The notes: a model not told the origin generated them from the sequence alone. DNA of 64,000 bases from Vibrio owensii CAIM 1854 = LMG 25443 (GCF_000817815.1 NZ_JPRD01000056.1:20674-84673); one strand, 5' to 3'; positions 34,692 to 43,926 are shown, counted from the stretch's first letter. A program made the numbers and translations.

Positions 34692-35972
34692 CTATGAAGC
34701 GAAGCTGTCTCTACGTTGCAACGCCGCATCAATCGCGTTAACTAGCTTCTCAATATCTTCCGGCTTGCTGATGAACGGCGGCATCATATAAATCAGTTTG
34801 CCAAATGGGCGAATCCACACTCCGTGTTCAACAAACAAGGCTTGGATGGTTTCCATATTCACAGGGCGATGCGTCTCCACTACGCCAATGGCACCTAACC
34901 AACGGGTGTTCTTCACCAACTCGTATTCTTCAAGTTTTGGTAGTAACTCAGAAAACAGCGTTTCAATTTGTTGGGTTTGTTGCTTCCAATCACCTTGCTC
35001 GATCAATTCCAAACTTGCAGTAGCTACAGCACAAGCGAGTGGATTCCCCATAAAGGTTGGACCGTGCATAAAACAACCAGCATCACCACCACAAACAGTG
35101 TCTGCTACGTGTTTGCTCGCGAGGGTTGCAGAGAGGGTCATGTAGCCGCCAGTAAGTGCTTTCCCGACACACAGAATGTCTGGTTGAATATCTGCATGTT
35201 CGCAGGCAAACAATTTACCTGTGCGTCCAAAACCGGTAGCGATCTCATCTGCAATCAATAACAAGCCGAATTTGTCGCAAAGCCTACGCACGCCTTTGAG
35301 AAACTCTGGATGGTAGATACGCATGCCGCCTGCGCCTTGAACGATAGGCTCTAGGATCACCGCAGCAAGTTCTTTATGGTGCGTCTCAATCTTGTGCTCG
35401 AAGTCAGTAAGATCTTCTGGATCCCATTCATCCCAATAACCACAAGTTGGTGACTCCGCAAAGATATGCTCAGGCAAAAAGCCTTTGTAAAGAGAGTGCA
35501 TTGAGTTATCAGGATCGGTAACCGACATGGCCGCAAAGGTGTCGCCGTGATAACCGTGTCGCAAAGTAAGAAACTTCGGTCGACGTTCGCCTTTTGCATG
35601 CCAATATTGCAGCGCCATTTTTAAGCTGACTTCTACGGCAACGGAGCCTGAATCGGCAAGGAATACATGTTCAAGATTACTTGGTGCTAGGGATAGCAAC
35701 TTCTTACACAAACTGATTGCTGGCTGGTGGGTAATCCCGCCAAACATCACGTGAGAGACCTGATCGATTTGTTTGTGCGCGGCTTGATTTAAGTGTGGAT
35801 GGTTGTAGCCGTGGATCGTCGACCACCAAGAAGACATGCCATCGACAAGCTCAGTACCGTCTTCCAATTTAATGTGAACACCATTTGCCGATGCCACTGG
35901 GTAGCAGGTCAGAGGTGTCAATGTCGAAGTGTAAGGATGCCAGATATGCTGGCGGTCGAAGGCGAGATCCAT
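34692..35972 (-). CDS. bioA: Adenosylmethionine-8-amino-7-oxononanoate aminotransferase
   Basis: Converts KAPA to DAPA in biotin synthesis, with SAM as amino donor and PLP as cofactor. A class III aminotransferase of 426 residues: the SAM-binding tyrosine region WHPYTSTLTPL, DGMSSWWSTIHGYNHP, the LIADEIATGFGRTGK strand, and the PLP lysine in CVGKALTGGYM. ATG 35972 (GGAA upstream) is preferred to the TTG four codons before. Divergent from bioB across the BirA-type operator. Confidence 0.96.
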   Translation of the reverse strand: MDLAFDRQHIWHPYTSTLTPLTCYPVASANGVHIKLEDGTELVDGMSSWWSTIHGYNHPHLNQAAHKQIDQVSHVMFGGITHQPAISLCKKLLSLAPSNLEHVFLADSGSVAVEVSLKMALQYWHAKGERRPKFLTLRHGYHGDTFAAMSVTDPDNSMHSLYKGFLPEHIFAESPTCGYWDEWDPEDLTDFEHKIETHHKELAAVILEPIVQGAGGMRIYHPEFLKGVRRLCDKFGLLLIADEIATGFGRTGKLFACEHADIQPDILCVGKALTGGYMTLSATLASKHVADTVCGGDAGCFMHGPTFMGNPLACAVATASLELIEQGDWKQQTQQIETLFSELLPKLEEYELVKNTRWLGAIGVVETHRPVNMETIQALFVEHGVWIRPFGKLIYMMPPFISKPEDIEKLVNAIDAALQRRDSFAS

Positions 35973-36031
35973 GTGTGATTCCAATAATAATTGAGATTAA
36001 AAAATAAACAGATGTAAACTTTGGTCTTTTG

Positions 36032-36078
36032 TGTTGTGTTGACAGTTTATCGAGACTCAGTAGACTGTCAACACAACA
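36032..36078. promoter_or_regulatory. BirA-type biotin operator between bioA and bioB
   Basis: TGTTGTGTTGACAGT (36032-36046) and ACTGTCAACACAACA (36064-36078) are exact 15-base inverted arms separated by 17 bases, in the 130-base divergent region. The geometry matches the E. coli bio operator bound by BirA-biotinoyl-AMP, which represses both sides. TTGACA within the left arm may also be a -35 element for bioB. Confidence 0.8.
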
Positions 36079-36102
36079 ACAAAAGTGACTAAAGGAATAC
36101 AC

Positions 36103-37155
36103 GTGGAAGTTCGTCATAACTGGACGCATGCTGAAGTGCGCGATCTCATGGAAAAACCATTCATGGATCTCCTATTCGAAGCGCAGCTTGTACATCGTCA
36201 ATATCAACAAACCAACCATGTTCAAGTAAGCACGCTTCTGTCGATTAAGACAGGTGCTTGTCCAGAAGATTGTAAATACTGTCCTCAGAGTGCTCGTTAC
36301 ACCACAGACATCGAGAAAGAGCGTCTGATGGAAGTAGAACGCGTACTCGATGCTGCGCAAAAAGCCAAAAATGCTGGTTCTACTCGATTCTGTATGGGCG
36401 CAGCATGGAAAAACCCGAAAGAGCGTGACATGCCGCATTTGACCGACATGATCAAAGGCGTGAAGGGCATGGGTTTAGAAACGTGTATGACATTAGGCAT
36501 GTTGACGCCAGATCAAGCAAAGCAATTGGCAACCGCAGGTCTGGATTACTACAACCACAACCTAGATACCTCACCTGAGTTCTACGGCAACATCATTACC
36601 ACACGTACTTACCAAGACCGTTTAGATACTTTGTCTCACGTGCGTGATGCTGGCATGAAGATCTGTTCTGGTGGCATCATCGGCATGGGTGAAAGTGCTA
36701 ACGACCGAGCTGGTTTATTGGTTGAATTGGCGAACTTACCGGTACACCCTGAAAGCGTTCCAATCAACATGCTCGTGAAGGTGAAGGGCACACCACTGGA
36801 AGAAGTGGATGATGTTGAGCCATTCGATTTCATTCGCCTGATTGCGATTGCACGAATCATGATGCCTCAATCAGCCGTTCGTTTATCCGCTGGCCGTGAA
36901 AACATGAACGAACAAATGCAAGCGCTGTGTTTTATGGCGGGTGCAAACTCCGTCTTCTATGGCTGCAAACTGCTGACCACGCCAAACCCTTCTGAAGACA
37001 AAGACATGATGTTGTTCAATAAGCTCGGCATTAACAGCCAAGAGGTGTCTCAAAAACCTGATGAAATCGAAGAAAATGAGTTGCTGGATCGCGTCGTAGA
37101 GCGTGTTGCTGCTCGTCCAACAAAAGACGACCTTTTCTACGATGCCAGCGTTTAA
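36103..37155 (+). CDS. bioB: Biotin synthase
   Basis: Radical SAM enzyme inserting sulfur into dethiobiotin. 350 residues. The cluster motif GACPEDCKYCPQS (about 51-63) binds the 4Fe-4S cluster; residues of the 2Fe-2S site are in RFCMGAAW and LETCMTLG. The start is GTG 36103, preceded by AAAGGA, giving the usual MEVRHNW opening; the frame is open six codons upstream without a better signal. Its 3' end overlaps bioF by 14 bases. First gene of bioBFCD. Confidence 0.97.
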   Translation: MEVRHNWTHAEVRDLMEKPFMDLLFEAQLVHRQYQQTNHVQVSTLLSIKTGACPEDCKYCPQSARYTTDIEKERLMEVERVLDAAQKAKNAGSTRFCMGAAWKNPKERDMPHLTDMIKGVKGMGLETCMTLGMLTPDQAKQLATAGLDYYNHNLDTSPEFYGNIITTRTYQDRLDTLSHVRDAGMKICSGGIIGMGESANDRAGLLVELANLPVHPESVPINMLVKVKGTPLEEVDDVEPFDFIRLIAIARIMMPQSAVRLSAGRENMNEQMQALCFMAGANSVFYGCKLLTTPNPSEDKDMMLFNKLGINSQEVSQKPDEIEENELLDRVVERVAARPTKDDLFYDASV

Positions 37156-38293
37156 ATCTCGTATCGAGTCCGCCCTTGCTGAGCGTAAAACGCAAGGGTT
37201 GAATCGTTCTATGAATGTGGTGTTTGCCGGTAACCAGTCCGTTTTGGAACACGAAGGTAGACGCTACATTAATTTCTCAAGTAATGATTATTTGGGATTA
37301 GCCAATGATCAAGCACTTGTTCGGGCTTGGCAGCAAGGTTTAAGCGTATATGGTAGTGGCAGTGGAGCATCACCGATGGTGACTGGTTTTAGTGCCGCGC
37401 ACAGCAATTTAGAAGCCGCGCTGACCGAATGGTTGGGTTACGACAGAGCAATTCTGTTTGGTTCTGGATTCAGTGCTAATCAAGCCTTGTTGTTCACCTT
37501 GTTAGAAAAATCAGACGTACTCATTCAAGACCGTTTGAACCATGCCTCACTGATGGAAGCGGGGATCTTGTCACCGGCTAAGATGAAGCGTTTCAAGCAC
37601 AATGACATCGAGCACCTAAAATCGCTGTTGAATAGCGAAGGCAACCATCTAGTTGTGACTGAAGGGGTATTCAGCATGGATGGTGACTGTGCGCCGCTCA
37701 GCGATATAGCTGAAGTCACTCGCAGTCATGGTGCTTGGTTTGCTGTCGATGATGCTCATGGTATTGGCGTTCTTGGTCAATCCGGTGGTGGTTCTTGCGA
37801 GTTGGCAAAGGTTAAACCTGAGATACTGATCGTTACTTTCGGCAAAGCGTTTGGTATGTCTGGCGCGGCTATTTTATGTGACCACGCAACGGGAGACTTT
37901 TTGACTCAGTTTGCTCGTCACCATGTCTATTCCACGGCGATGCCTCCGGCACAAGCCTACGCGCTGACGCATGTGGTTTCTATGGTTCAAGAGCAGTCTT
38001 GGCGACGTGAAAAGCTTTCAGAGCTTAGTGAAGTGTATCGAGACTGTCTCAGCGATCTTGATGGCTTTGTCGAGACTCAGACTTCGATTAAGCCGTTTGT
38101 GATTGGTGAATCTGAACTGACTTTGCGAGTGGCAGGGGCTTGTCGCCAAAATGGTATTTGGGTTACCGCTATTCGACCACCGACGGTGCCTAAAGGGACG
38201 TCTCGTCTTCGAATTACGCTCACAGCCAGTCACACCAACGAACAAGTTAAAACGCTTTCAATGGCATTGAAGCAAGCATTAGGAGCGCTGTAA
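37142..38293 (+). CDS. bioF: 8-amino-7-oxononanoate synthase
   Basis: Condenses pimeloyl-ACP or -CoA with alanine to KAPA; PLP-dependent alpha-oxoamine synthase of 383 residues. Visible are NFSSNDYLGLAN, GSGSGASPMVTGFS, the VDDAHGIGVLG cofactor strand and the PLP lysine in TFGKAFGMSGAA. The ATG at 37142 overlaps the end of bioB by 14 bases; no clear ribosome site, so coupling is likely. Confidence 0.96.
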   Translation: MPAFKSRIESALAERKTQGLNRSMNVVFAGNQSVLEHEGRRYINFSSNDYLGLANDQALVRAWQQGLSVYGSGSGASPMVTGFSAAHSNLEAALTEWLGYDRAILFGSGFSANQALLFTLLEKSDVLIQDRLNHASLMEAGILSPAKMKRFKHNDIEHLKSLLNSEGNHLVVTEGVFSMDGDCAPLSDIAEVTRSHGAWFAVDDAHGIGVLGQSGGGSCELAKVKPEILIVTFGKAFGMSGAAILCDHATGDFLTQFARHHVYSTAMPPAQAYALTHVVSMVQEQSWRREKLSELSEVYRDCLSDLDGFVETQTSIKPFVIGESELTLRVAGACRQNGIWVTAIRPPTVPKGTSRLRITLTASHTNEQVKTLSMALKQALGAL

Positions 38294-39099
38294 TGGATAA
38301 TGCAGAAAATATGACATTGGAGAGCTTTTACCAAGACAAAGAAGCGATTGCCTCTTCGTTTGGTAAAGCAGCAGAAACGTACGACAAACACGCGGCTTTT
38401 CAGCGTGATGTTGGACATCGCTTGCTTGATAAACTTCCTGAAAATTTGACGGGAAAACGTATATTGGATTTAGGATGTGGCACGGGTTACTTCTCCCAAC
38501 TGCTTCAACAACGTGGTGCGGAAGTTGTCTGCGGTGATATCTCTCAAGCTATGTTAGATAAAGCTGAGCAGCGTTGTGGTGCAGCACGAATGCATTACCA
38601 AATGGCAGATGCTGAAAACTTACCATTTGACGATGAGAGCTTCGACTACGTGTTTTCAAGCTTAGCGCTGCAATGGTGTACAGATTTAAGTTACCCACTC
38701 AGAGAAGCGCGGCGTGTACTAAAAACCGGTGGAAAGGCGTGTTTCTCTACGCTGGTTGATGGTTCGCTTTATGAGTTGCGCGAGGCTTGGTCAAAAATTG
38801 ATACATATCAACACGTGAATAACTTTATTACCCACAATCAGGTAAAAATTGCGTTAGCGCAATCTTGGTGCCACAACCATCATCTAGACTTGACCCCCAT
38901 CACAGTTTGGTACGATTCAGCGTTTTCTGTCATGCGTGATCTCAAAGGCATTGGTGCAAATCACGTAAGCGAGCGCTCACATGGCCTGACGAGCCGCCGC
39001 ACTTTATTGCAAGTTGAGCGCGCGTACCAAGCATTTAGAAACGATCAAGGTCTTCTACCTGCAAGTTATCAGGTTTGTTTTGGAGTCATAGTTAAATGA
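38293..39099 (+). CDS. bioC: Malonyl-[ACP] O-methyltransferase
   Basis: Starts pimelate synthesis by methylating malonyl-ACP, so that the fatty-acid system can extend it. 268 residues, class I SAM methyltransferase: RILDLGCGTGYFSQLLQQRG (about 55-74), VVCGDISQAML and DYVFSSLALQWC. Its ATG overlaps the bioF stop (TAATG). The partner esterase BioH is not in the window. Confidence 0.95.
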   Translation: MDNAENMTLESFYQDKEAIASSFGKAAETYDKHAAFQRDVGHRLLDKLPENLTGKRILDLGCGTGYFSQLLQQRGAEVVCGDISQAMLDKAEQRCGAARMHYQMADAENLPFDDESFDYVFSSLALQWCTDLSYPLREARRVLKTGGKACFSTLVDGSLYELREAWSKIDTYQHVNNFITHNQVKIALAQSWCHNHHLDLTPITVWYDSAFSVMRDLKGIGANHVSERSHGLTSRRTLLQVERAYQAFRNDQGLLPASYQVCFGVIVK

Positions 39100-39779
39100 T
39101 TGATGCATTTTTTATTGCTGGTACGGATACTGATGTAGGAAAAACGGTAGCGTCTAAAGCTATTTTGCAAGCACTCGGTGCGAAAGGGCTTAACACCATT
39201 GGTTACAAACCAGTGGCAGCAGGAAGCGATAAGACGGCAGAAGGTTGGCGCAACTCGGATGCATTGCATCTGCAAAAAGCGGCAACGCTGGATATCGCTT
39301 ACGACGATGTAAACCCATACGCTTTGGAATTGCCTGCTTCTCCTCACATCGCCGCAAAGCATGAACATGTAGAAATTAAATACGAAGTATTGAGTGAAAA
39401 ATTAGCTCAACACAAAGAGCAATCAGACATTGTTCTAGTGGAAGGCGCTGGTGGTTGGCGTGTGCCTGTGTCTGACACAGACAGTTTGTCGACTTGGGTG
39501 CAACAAGAACAGTTGCCAGTTGTACTGGTTGTCGGTATTAAACTGGGCTGTTTGAGCCATGCATTGCTCACTGCTGAGATCATCAAAGCGGATGGTCTGA
39601 ATCTCGTAGGTTGGGTGGCAAACCGCGTTAACCCAGGCACGGAGCACTATGCAGAAATCATCGATATGTTGGAAGAGCGTCTAGACGCGCCGAAACTCGG
39701 TGAGATCCCATACATTCCAAGTGCGAAGCGCAAAGAGTTGGGTAAATACATCAACGTCGAACCGTTGCTAAACGTATAA
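39096..39779 (+). CDS. bioD: Dethiobiotin synthetase
   Basis: ATP-dependent ring closure of DAPA to dethiobiotin. 227 residues: the P-loop is FIAGTDTDVGKTVASKA at the N-terminus, and VEGAGGWRVP is the Walker B-like strand. The start overlaps the bioC stop by four bases (ATGA). Last gene of bioBFCD; a terminator follows. Confidence 0.96.
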   Translation: MIDAFFIAGTDTDVGKTVASKAILQALGAKGLNTIGYKPVAAGSDKTAEGWRNSDALHLQKAATLDIAYDDVNPYALELPASPHIAAKHEHVEIKYEVLSEKLAQHKEQSDIVLVEGAGGWRVPVSDTDSLSTWVQQEQLPVVLVVGIKLGCLSHALLTAEIIKADGLNLVGWVANRVNPGTEHYAEIIDMLEERLDAPKLGEIPYIPSAKRKELGKYINVEPLLNV

Positions 39780-39801
39780 TTAACCGACAAACAAAAATAC
39801 A

Positions 39802-39828
39802 AAAAGGGCTGCATCATGCAGCCCTTTT
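39802..39828. terminator. Terminator after bioD, usable from both sides
   Basis: AAAAGGGCTGCAT (39802-39814) and ATGCAGCCCTTTT (39816-39828) are perfect inverted arms between bioD and the leftward small gene. Confidence 0.9.
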
Positions 39829-39872
39829 CTCATGTAAACCTTTGTGCCTTATCGTAAGATTCGACGCTTAGT

Positions 39873-40040
39873 TTATTTCTCTTGGCTAAGCCCCATCAAC
39901 GCTTGTTGTGTTTCTGCAACTCGCTTTGACATTTGAGCATCAGTTGAAATACCTAGCTGTTGTTTTGCCTCATCCTCTGAGATACCTAGGTGACAACAAA
40001 GTAAATCGATAGCCATTTGATAGTCGTTAGTTTCTACCAT
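39873..40040 (-). CDS. Hypothetical 55-residue helical protein
   Basis: A short frame: ATG at 40038-40040 preceded by GAGGG 7-8 bases upstream, running to TAA at 39873-39875. The protein begins MVETNDYQMAIDLLCCHLG, continues ISEDEAKQQLGIS and ends MGLSQEK. It looks like two amphipathic helices, with a CC pair in the first. The good ribosome site, the terminator placed just after its stop and coding-like composition support it. I do not recognise a family. Confidence 0.7.
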   Translation of the reverse strand: MVETNDYQMAIDLLCCHLGISEDEAKQQLGISTDAQMSKRVAETQQALMGLSQEK

Positions 40041-40378
40041 GATTTTTCCCTCAAGACATGGAAGTTTGGAGTTACTTAATTGTCCTAAAAGCTAACCCCG
40101 TTTCGTTCATCTAACCCGAATCTAGCACGTACAGATAGTCGCACAATAAGACCAAAGTCTATACTCGGTCTAAAGTGCTGATTTAAGAGTGTAAAAAGGT
40201 GTGTATTATTTCAGTCTCGAAAACAAATGTTGCAATTTATTGCTTAACCTTGTTTTTAACGCGGATAGACTATATCTATAACGCAACAGAGCTTGAATCT
40301 AGCGAAATCGCCTCGTAGAGTTCTGTTTCATATAACAACCGTTTTTATAAAAACGATAAGCTTCCTCGGAGAAAAGTA
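40041..40378. other. Intergenic region between the small gene and htpX
   Basis: Holds the two divergent promoters. AGACC and GGTCT (about 40151-40175) form a weak inverted pair. CTTGAAT near 40291 vaguely recalls a heat-shock -35 element, but the -10 side is poor, so no site is claimed. No open frame. Confidence 0.4.
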
Positions 40379-41248
40379 ATGAAGCGAATTATGTTATTCC
40401 TAGCAACTAACCTAGCAGTCGTGCTAGTGCTTAGTGTTGTTCTGAATATTGTTTACGCTGTAACTGGAATGCAGCCAGGCAGCCTGTCTGGTCTACTACT
40501 GATGGCAGCAGTGTTTGGTTTTGGTGGCGCATTCATCTCGCTAATGATGTCTAAGAGCATGGCACTACGCTCGGTAGGCGGCATGGTGATTGAGAGCCCA
40601 CGTAACGAAACTGAACATTGGCTTCTAGAAACAGTTGGTCGCCAAGCTCAACAAGCGGGCATCGGTATGCCAACCGTCGCTATTTATGATGCGGCAGACA
40701 TCAACGCATTTGCAACCGGTGCTAAGCGTGATGATTCGCTAGTTGCAGTATCTACAGGTCTTTTGCACAACATGACTCGTGATGAAGCGGAAGCGGTACT
40801 TGCGCATGAGGTTAGCCACATCGCTAACGGTGATATGGTGACCATGACGCTAATGCAAGGTGTAGTGAATACCTTCGTTATCTTCCTATCTCGTTTCATT
40901 GCTAACATTGTTGCTTCGAATGACGATGAGGAAGGCCAAGGTACAAACATGATGGTTTACTTCGGTGTGTCTATGGTGCTTGAACTGGTATTTGGTTTCC
41001 TAGCTAGCTTCCTGACTATGTGGTACAGCCGTCATCGCGAATTCCACGCTGACGCGGGTGCAGCGCATCTTGTGGGTAAAGAGAAGATGATCGCGGCGCT
41101 TGAGCGTTTGAAGATGAGCCACGAATCTCAACTGGATGGCACTATGATGGCGTTTGGTATCAACGGTAAGCGTTCGATGACTGAGCTTCTAATGAGCCAC
41201 CCACCGCTAGATAAGCGTATTGCGGCACTACGTAGCCAACAGTACTAA
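40379..41248 (+). CDS. htpX: HtpX, membrane zinc metalloprotease
   Basis: Inner-membrane protease degrading misfolded membrane proteins, in balance with FtsH. 289 residues: two membrane segments at the N-terminus (about 5-25 and 33-55), the M48 zinc motif LAHEVSHIANGD (near residue 140) and the third ligand in REFHADAGAA (near 222), with two further membrane segments between. GGAG lies before the ATG. In enterics it is under Cpx and heat-shock control; no such site is clear here. Confidence 0.96.
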   Translation: MKRIMLFLATNLAVVLVLSVVLNIVYAVTGMQPGSLSGLLLMAAVFGFGGAFISLMMSKSMALRSVGGMVIESPRNETEHWLLETVGRQAQQAGIGMPTVAIYDAADINAFATGAKRDDSLVAVSTGLLHNMTRDEAEAVLAHEVSHIANGDMVTMTLMQGVVNTFVIFLSRFIANIVASNDDEEGQGTNMMVYFGVSMVLELVFGFLASFLTMWYSRHREFHADAGAAHLVGKEKMIAALERLKMSHESQLDGTMMAFGINGKRSMTELLMSHPPLDKRIAALRSQQY

Positions 41249-41278
41249 TCATTCAGCAAATAAATAGTTAATCTCCTG

Positions 41279-41311
41279 AAAAGGCTTGGTTTTTTGACCA
41301 AGCCTTTTTTT
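41279..41311 (+). terminator. Terminator of htpX
   Basis: AAAAGGCTTGGT (41279-41290) pairs with ACCAAGCCTTTT (41297-41308), then a T run. Confidence 0.92.
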
Positions 41312-41360
41312 GTATCTATTGATCGCTACCGCACTCCATCACGTATCACTCTACAGAAAC

Positions 41361-41392
41361 AAAGTTATACAAAAATATTTTTGTACAACTTT
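41361..41392. promoter_or_regulatory. 32-bp near-perfect palindrome with TGTACA half-site, operator of the lipid operon
   Basis: AAGTTATACAAAAAT (41362-41376) and ATTTTTGTACAACTT (41377-41391) are inverted arms with a single mismatch, and the outer A/T pair extends the symmetry. TATACA and TGTACA half-sites are embedded. MerR-family light regulators (LitR/CarH class) use paired TGTACA-like half-sites in promoters of similar gene sets. Confidence 0.6.
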
Positions 41393-41409
41393 TCATGATT
41401 GGTCTATCT

Positions 41410-41432
41410 TGTACATATAATAATTTTGTACA
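41410..41432. promoter_or_regulatory. Second TGTACA pair surrounding a TATAAT -10 element
   Basis: TGTACA at 41410-41415 and again at 41427-41432, with TATAAT at 41416-41421 directly between. The right copy repeats the ATTTTGTACAACT sequence of the upstream palindrome. A regulator bound here would cover the promoter core. Confidence 0.55.
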
Positions 41433-41460
41433 ACTGTTGAAGTAGTATAGGAGCATAGAA

Positions 41461-41880
41461 ATGGACGTTCATTCAGTTGGCAACATATATCAAAAGCTGA
41501 GCAAAGCGAATTTGCACTTGCTTGAAGGGGTATACCACCAGGATGTGGTTTTTGAAGATGCTGCTCATCGTCTAGAGGGCTGGCCTGCGCTTTCCGATTA
41601 TTTTCAATCGCTCTACACCAACGTTATCCGTTGTGATTTTATCATTCACGATCATCAACAAGTGGGCGAGACAGGGTTTCTTACTTGGACCATGGATTTA
41701 CAGCACCCAAAACTACAGAAAGGCGCGCCGATTTCAGTCAATGGTGTTTCTCATCTCAAGTTCAGTGAAGGGCAGGTTATCTACCATCGAGACTATTTCG
41801 ATTTAGGAGAGATGCTGTATGAAAACCTTCCTCTACTTGGCTCTGTCGTAAGAACCATTAAGCAGAGGCTAGGACAATGA
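41461..41880 (+). CDS. NTF2-like (SnoaL-type) protein, first gene of the lipid operon
   Basis: 139 residues with the cone-shaped NTF2 fold pattern: YHQDVVFEDAAHRLEGWPAL and later FSEGQVIYHRDYFDLGEMLY, typical of the SnoaL-like proteins that open this cluster in other gammaproteobacteria. AGGAG lies before the ATG. The stop overlaps the next start by four bases. The role is unknown; polyketide-cyclase-like or binding functions are known for the fold. It follows the palindromic operator by 70 bases. Confidence 0.82.
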   Translation: MDVHSVGNIYQKLSKANLHLLEGVYHQDVVFEDAAHRLEGWPALSDYFQSLYTNVIRCDFIIHDHQQVGETGFLTWTMDLQHPKLQKGAPISVNGVSHLKFSEGQVIYHRDYFDLGEMLYENLPLLGSVVRTIKQRLGQ

Positions 41881-42602
41881 GCGGTTCAGTTCTTATCACT
41901 GGCGCAACGTCTGGCATTGGTAAGCAGCTCGCTTTGGATTACGCCAGTGAAGGGTGGAAAGTGATTGCTTGCGGACGTAACGAAGCGGTGTTGGCTGAGC
42001 TAGAAGCAGCGTCGACTAACATCTCAACATTGCGCTTCGATGTGACTCAGTACGATGAAACGATTCAAGCGCTCTCACAACTGCCATTCACTCCTGAAAC
42101 TTGGATCTTTAACGCTGGCGACTGTGAATATATGGACGACGGCATAGTGGATGCGAAACTCATGGCGCGCGTCATGAACGTGAATGTGGTTGGAGTCGCT
42201 AATTGTGTTGAAGCTTGTCAGCCTCGCTTTGAACGTGGTCATCGCGTCGTGATTGTAGGGTCCATTGCATCGGAAGTCGCATTGCCTCGAGCAGAGGCTT
42301 ACGGCGCATCTAAAGCGGCAGTGAGTTATTTCGCACGCACGCTAGCCGTCGACCTGAAAAAGAAAGGTATTAAAGTCGTGACGGTGTTTCCTGGCTTTGT
42401 TGAAACGCCACTCACAGATAAGAACACCTTTGATATGCCGATGATTGTTACGGCCATTCAGGCCTCGGCTGCCATCCGAAAACAATTGGATGCCAACAAA
42501 AGCCATATTTATTTCCCGGCGAGATTTACCGGCATTTTACGCTTTATCTCGCTGCTTCCATACAGCTGGCAAGCTCGGCTAACCGCAAAACTCGTATCAT
42601 AA
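41877..42602 (+). CDS. Short-chain dehydrogenase/reductase
   Basis: 241-residue Rossmann-fold oxidoreductase: GATSGIGKQLALDYA cofactor loop at residues 8-22, NAGDCEY, and the catalytic Ser with YGASKAAV (Tyr and Lys) near 142-149. Only the family is clear, not the substrate. Overlaps the preceding gene (ATGA). In related clusters an SDR of this type accompanies the FAD, DUF1365 and cyclopropane synthase genes. Confidence 0.9.
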   Translation: MSGSVLITGATSGIGKQLALDYASEGWKVIACGRNEAVLAELEAASTNISTLRFDVTQYDETIQALSQLPFTPETWIFNAGDCEYMDDGIVDAKLMARVMNVNVVGVANCVEACQPRFERGHRVVIVGSIASEVALPRAEAYGASKAAVSYFARTLAVDLKKKGIKVVTVFPGFVETPLTDKNTFDMPMIVTAIQASAAIRKQLDANKSHIYFPARFTGILRFISLLPYSWQARLTAKLVS

Positions 42603-42614
42603 GAAGGAAGAAGC

Positions 42615-43925
42615 ATGAACACGGCAGGAAGAAAGAAAATCGCCATCGTTGGAACGGGTATCTCTGGCCTTACTTGTGGCTATTACTTGCATAAAGAACA
42701 TGACGTAACGCTTTTTGAAGCGAATGATTACATTGGCGGCCACACTGCAACCGTTGATGTCAGCCTTGATGGCAAAGAGTATGCAATCGACACTGGGTTT
42801 ATCGTTTATAACGATCGTACGTACCCAAACTTTATCAAAATGATGAACGAGATTGGTGTTGAAGGTCTGCCGACTCAAATGAGCTTCAGCGTCAGAAACG
42901 ATGGGAACGGACTAGAATACAACGGCCATACCGTGTCGACATTGTTTGCTCAAAAACGTAACTGGGCAAACCCTAAGTTCTATCGCTTTATCTTCGAGAT
43001 CTTGCGTTTTAATAAACTGGCAAAGCGCTTTGCTAACGATCCATCAACGCAATCTCAAACGCTTGGCGCTTTTCTAGATGAGCACAAATTCAGTGCATTC
43101 TTTTCTGACAATTATATTCTGCCAATGGGCGCCGCGATTTGGTCTTCGACTTTAGCGGATATGCACGCGTTCCCGCTCATGTTCTTCTTGCGCTTCTTCC
43201 TCAACCACGGTTTGTTGGATGTGACCAACCGACCACAATGGTATGTGATTAAAAGTGGTTCACGTTCTTACATTCCACCATTGACCAAAGGTTTTGCTGA
43301 GAATATTCGTCTAAACAGCCCTGTCGAAAAAGTGATTCGCAACGAAAAGGGCGTTGGCGTTCAAGTTCTCGGAGAAACAAATTGGTTTGATGACGTGATC
43401 TTCGCTTGTCACAGCGATCAAGCAATGCGAATGCTAGAGGATATCAGCCCAATTGAGCAGGAAATATTGGGGGATATGACGTATCAAGCTAATGAAGTTG
43501 TTCTTCATACCGATACCGGTCTATTGCCAAAACGCAAGGCGGCGTGGGCATCTTGGAACTACCTATTGGAAGGCAGTGAAGATGAGCAGCAACGTCTTCC
43601 TTCGCTCACTTACAATATGAACATCCTTCAGCACGTTCAATCAGAACATACATTTTGTGTAACGTTGAACAGCACCAATCAAATCAACCCAAACAAGATT
43701 CTGCGCTCATTTACTTATCATCATCCTGTGTTTACTACGGAGTCGATAGCAGCGCAGCAGCGCAAAGACGAAGTTCAAGGTAAACAGAGCACATGGTTCT
43801 GCGGCGCTTATTGGTACAACGGTTTCCATGAAGATGGTGTGCGTAGCGCGATTGACGTAGTTAAGGGATTAGAAGAAAAGTATCGCGAACAAAATGTGGT
43901 TCCTTTTGAAAAAGGCGCGGCATGA
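42615..43925 (+). CDS. FAD-dependent amine-oxidase-like protein, fatty-acid modification cluster
   Basis: 436 residues, with the FAD-binding motif IAIVGTGISGLTCGYYL (about 9-25) and ANDYIGGHTATVD. FAD proteins of this group are homologous to the N-terminal oxidase domain of plant cyclopropane fatty-acid synthases, and in alphaproteobacteria related genes of singlet-oxygen clusters modify methylated fatty acids. Whether this one acts as desaturase or oxidase is inference. AAGGAAG precedes the ATG. The DUF1365 gene starts two bases after the stop. Confidence 0.85.
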   Translation: MNTAGRKKIAIVGTGISGLTCGYYLHKEHDVTLFEANDYIGGHTATVDVSLDGKEYAIDTGFIVYNDRTYPNFIKMMNEIGVEGLPTQMSFSVRNDGNGLEYNGHTVSTLFAQKRNWANPKFYRFIFEILRFNKLAKRFANDPSTQSQTLGAFLDEHKFSAFFSDNYILPMGAAIWSSTLADMHAFPLMFFLRFFLNHGLLDVTNRPQWYVIKSGSRSYIPPLTKGFAENIRLNSPVEKVIRNEKGVGVQVLGETNWFDDVIFACHSDQAMRMLEDISPIEQEILGDMTYQANEVVLHTDTGLLPKRKAAWASWNYLLEGSEDEQQRLPSLTYNMNILQHVQSEHTFCVTLNSTNQINPNKILRSFTYHHPVFTTESIAAQQRKDEVQGKQSTWFCGAYWYNGFHEDGVRSAIDVVKGLEEKYREQNVVPFEKGAA

Positions 43926-43926
43926 T

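Noticed and set aside
40285..40320. Heat-shock promoter for htpX
   Set aside because: CTTGAAT resembles a -35 element, but no matching -10 is present at the right spacing.
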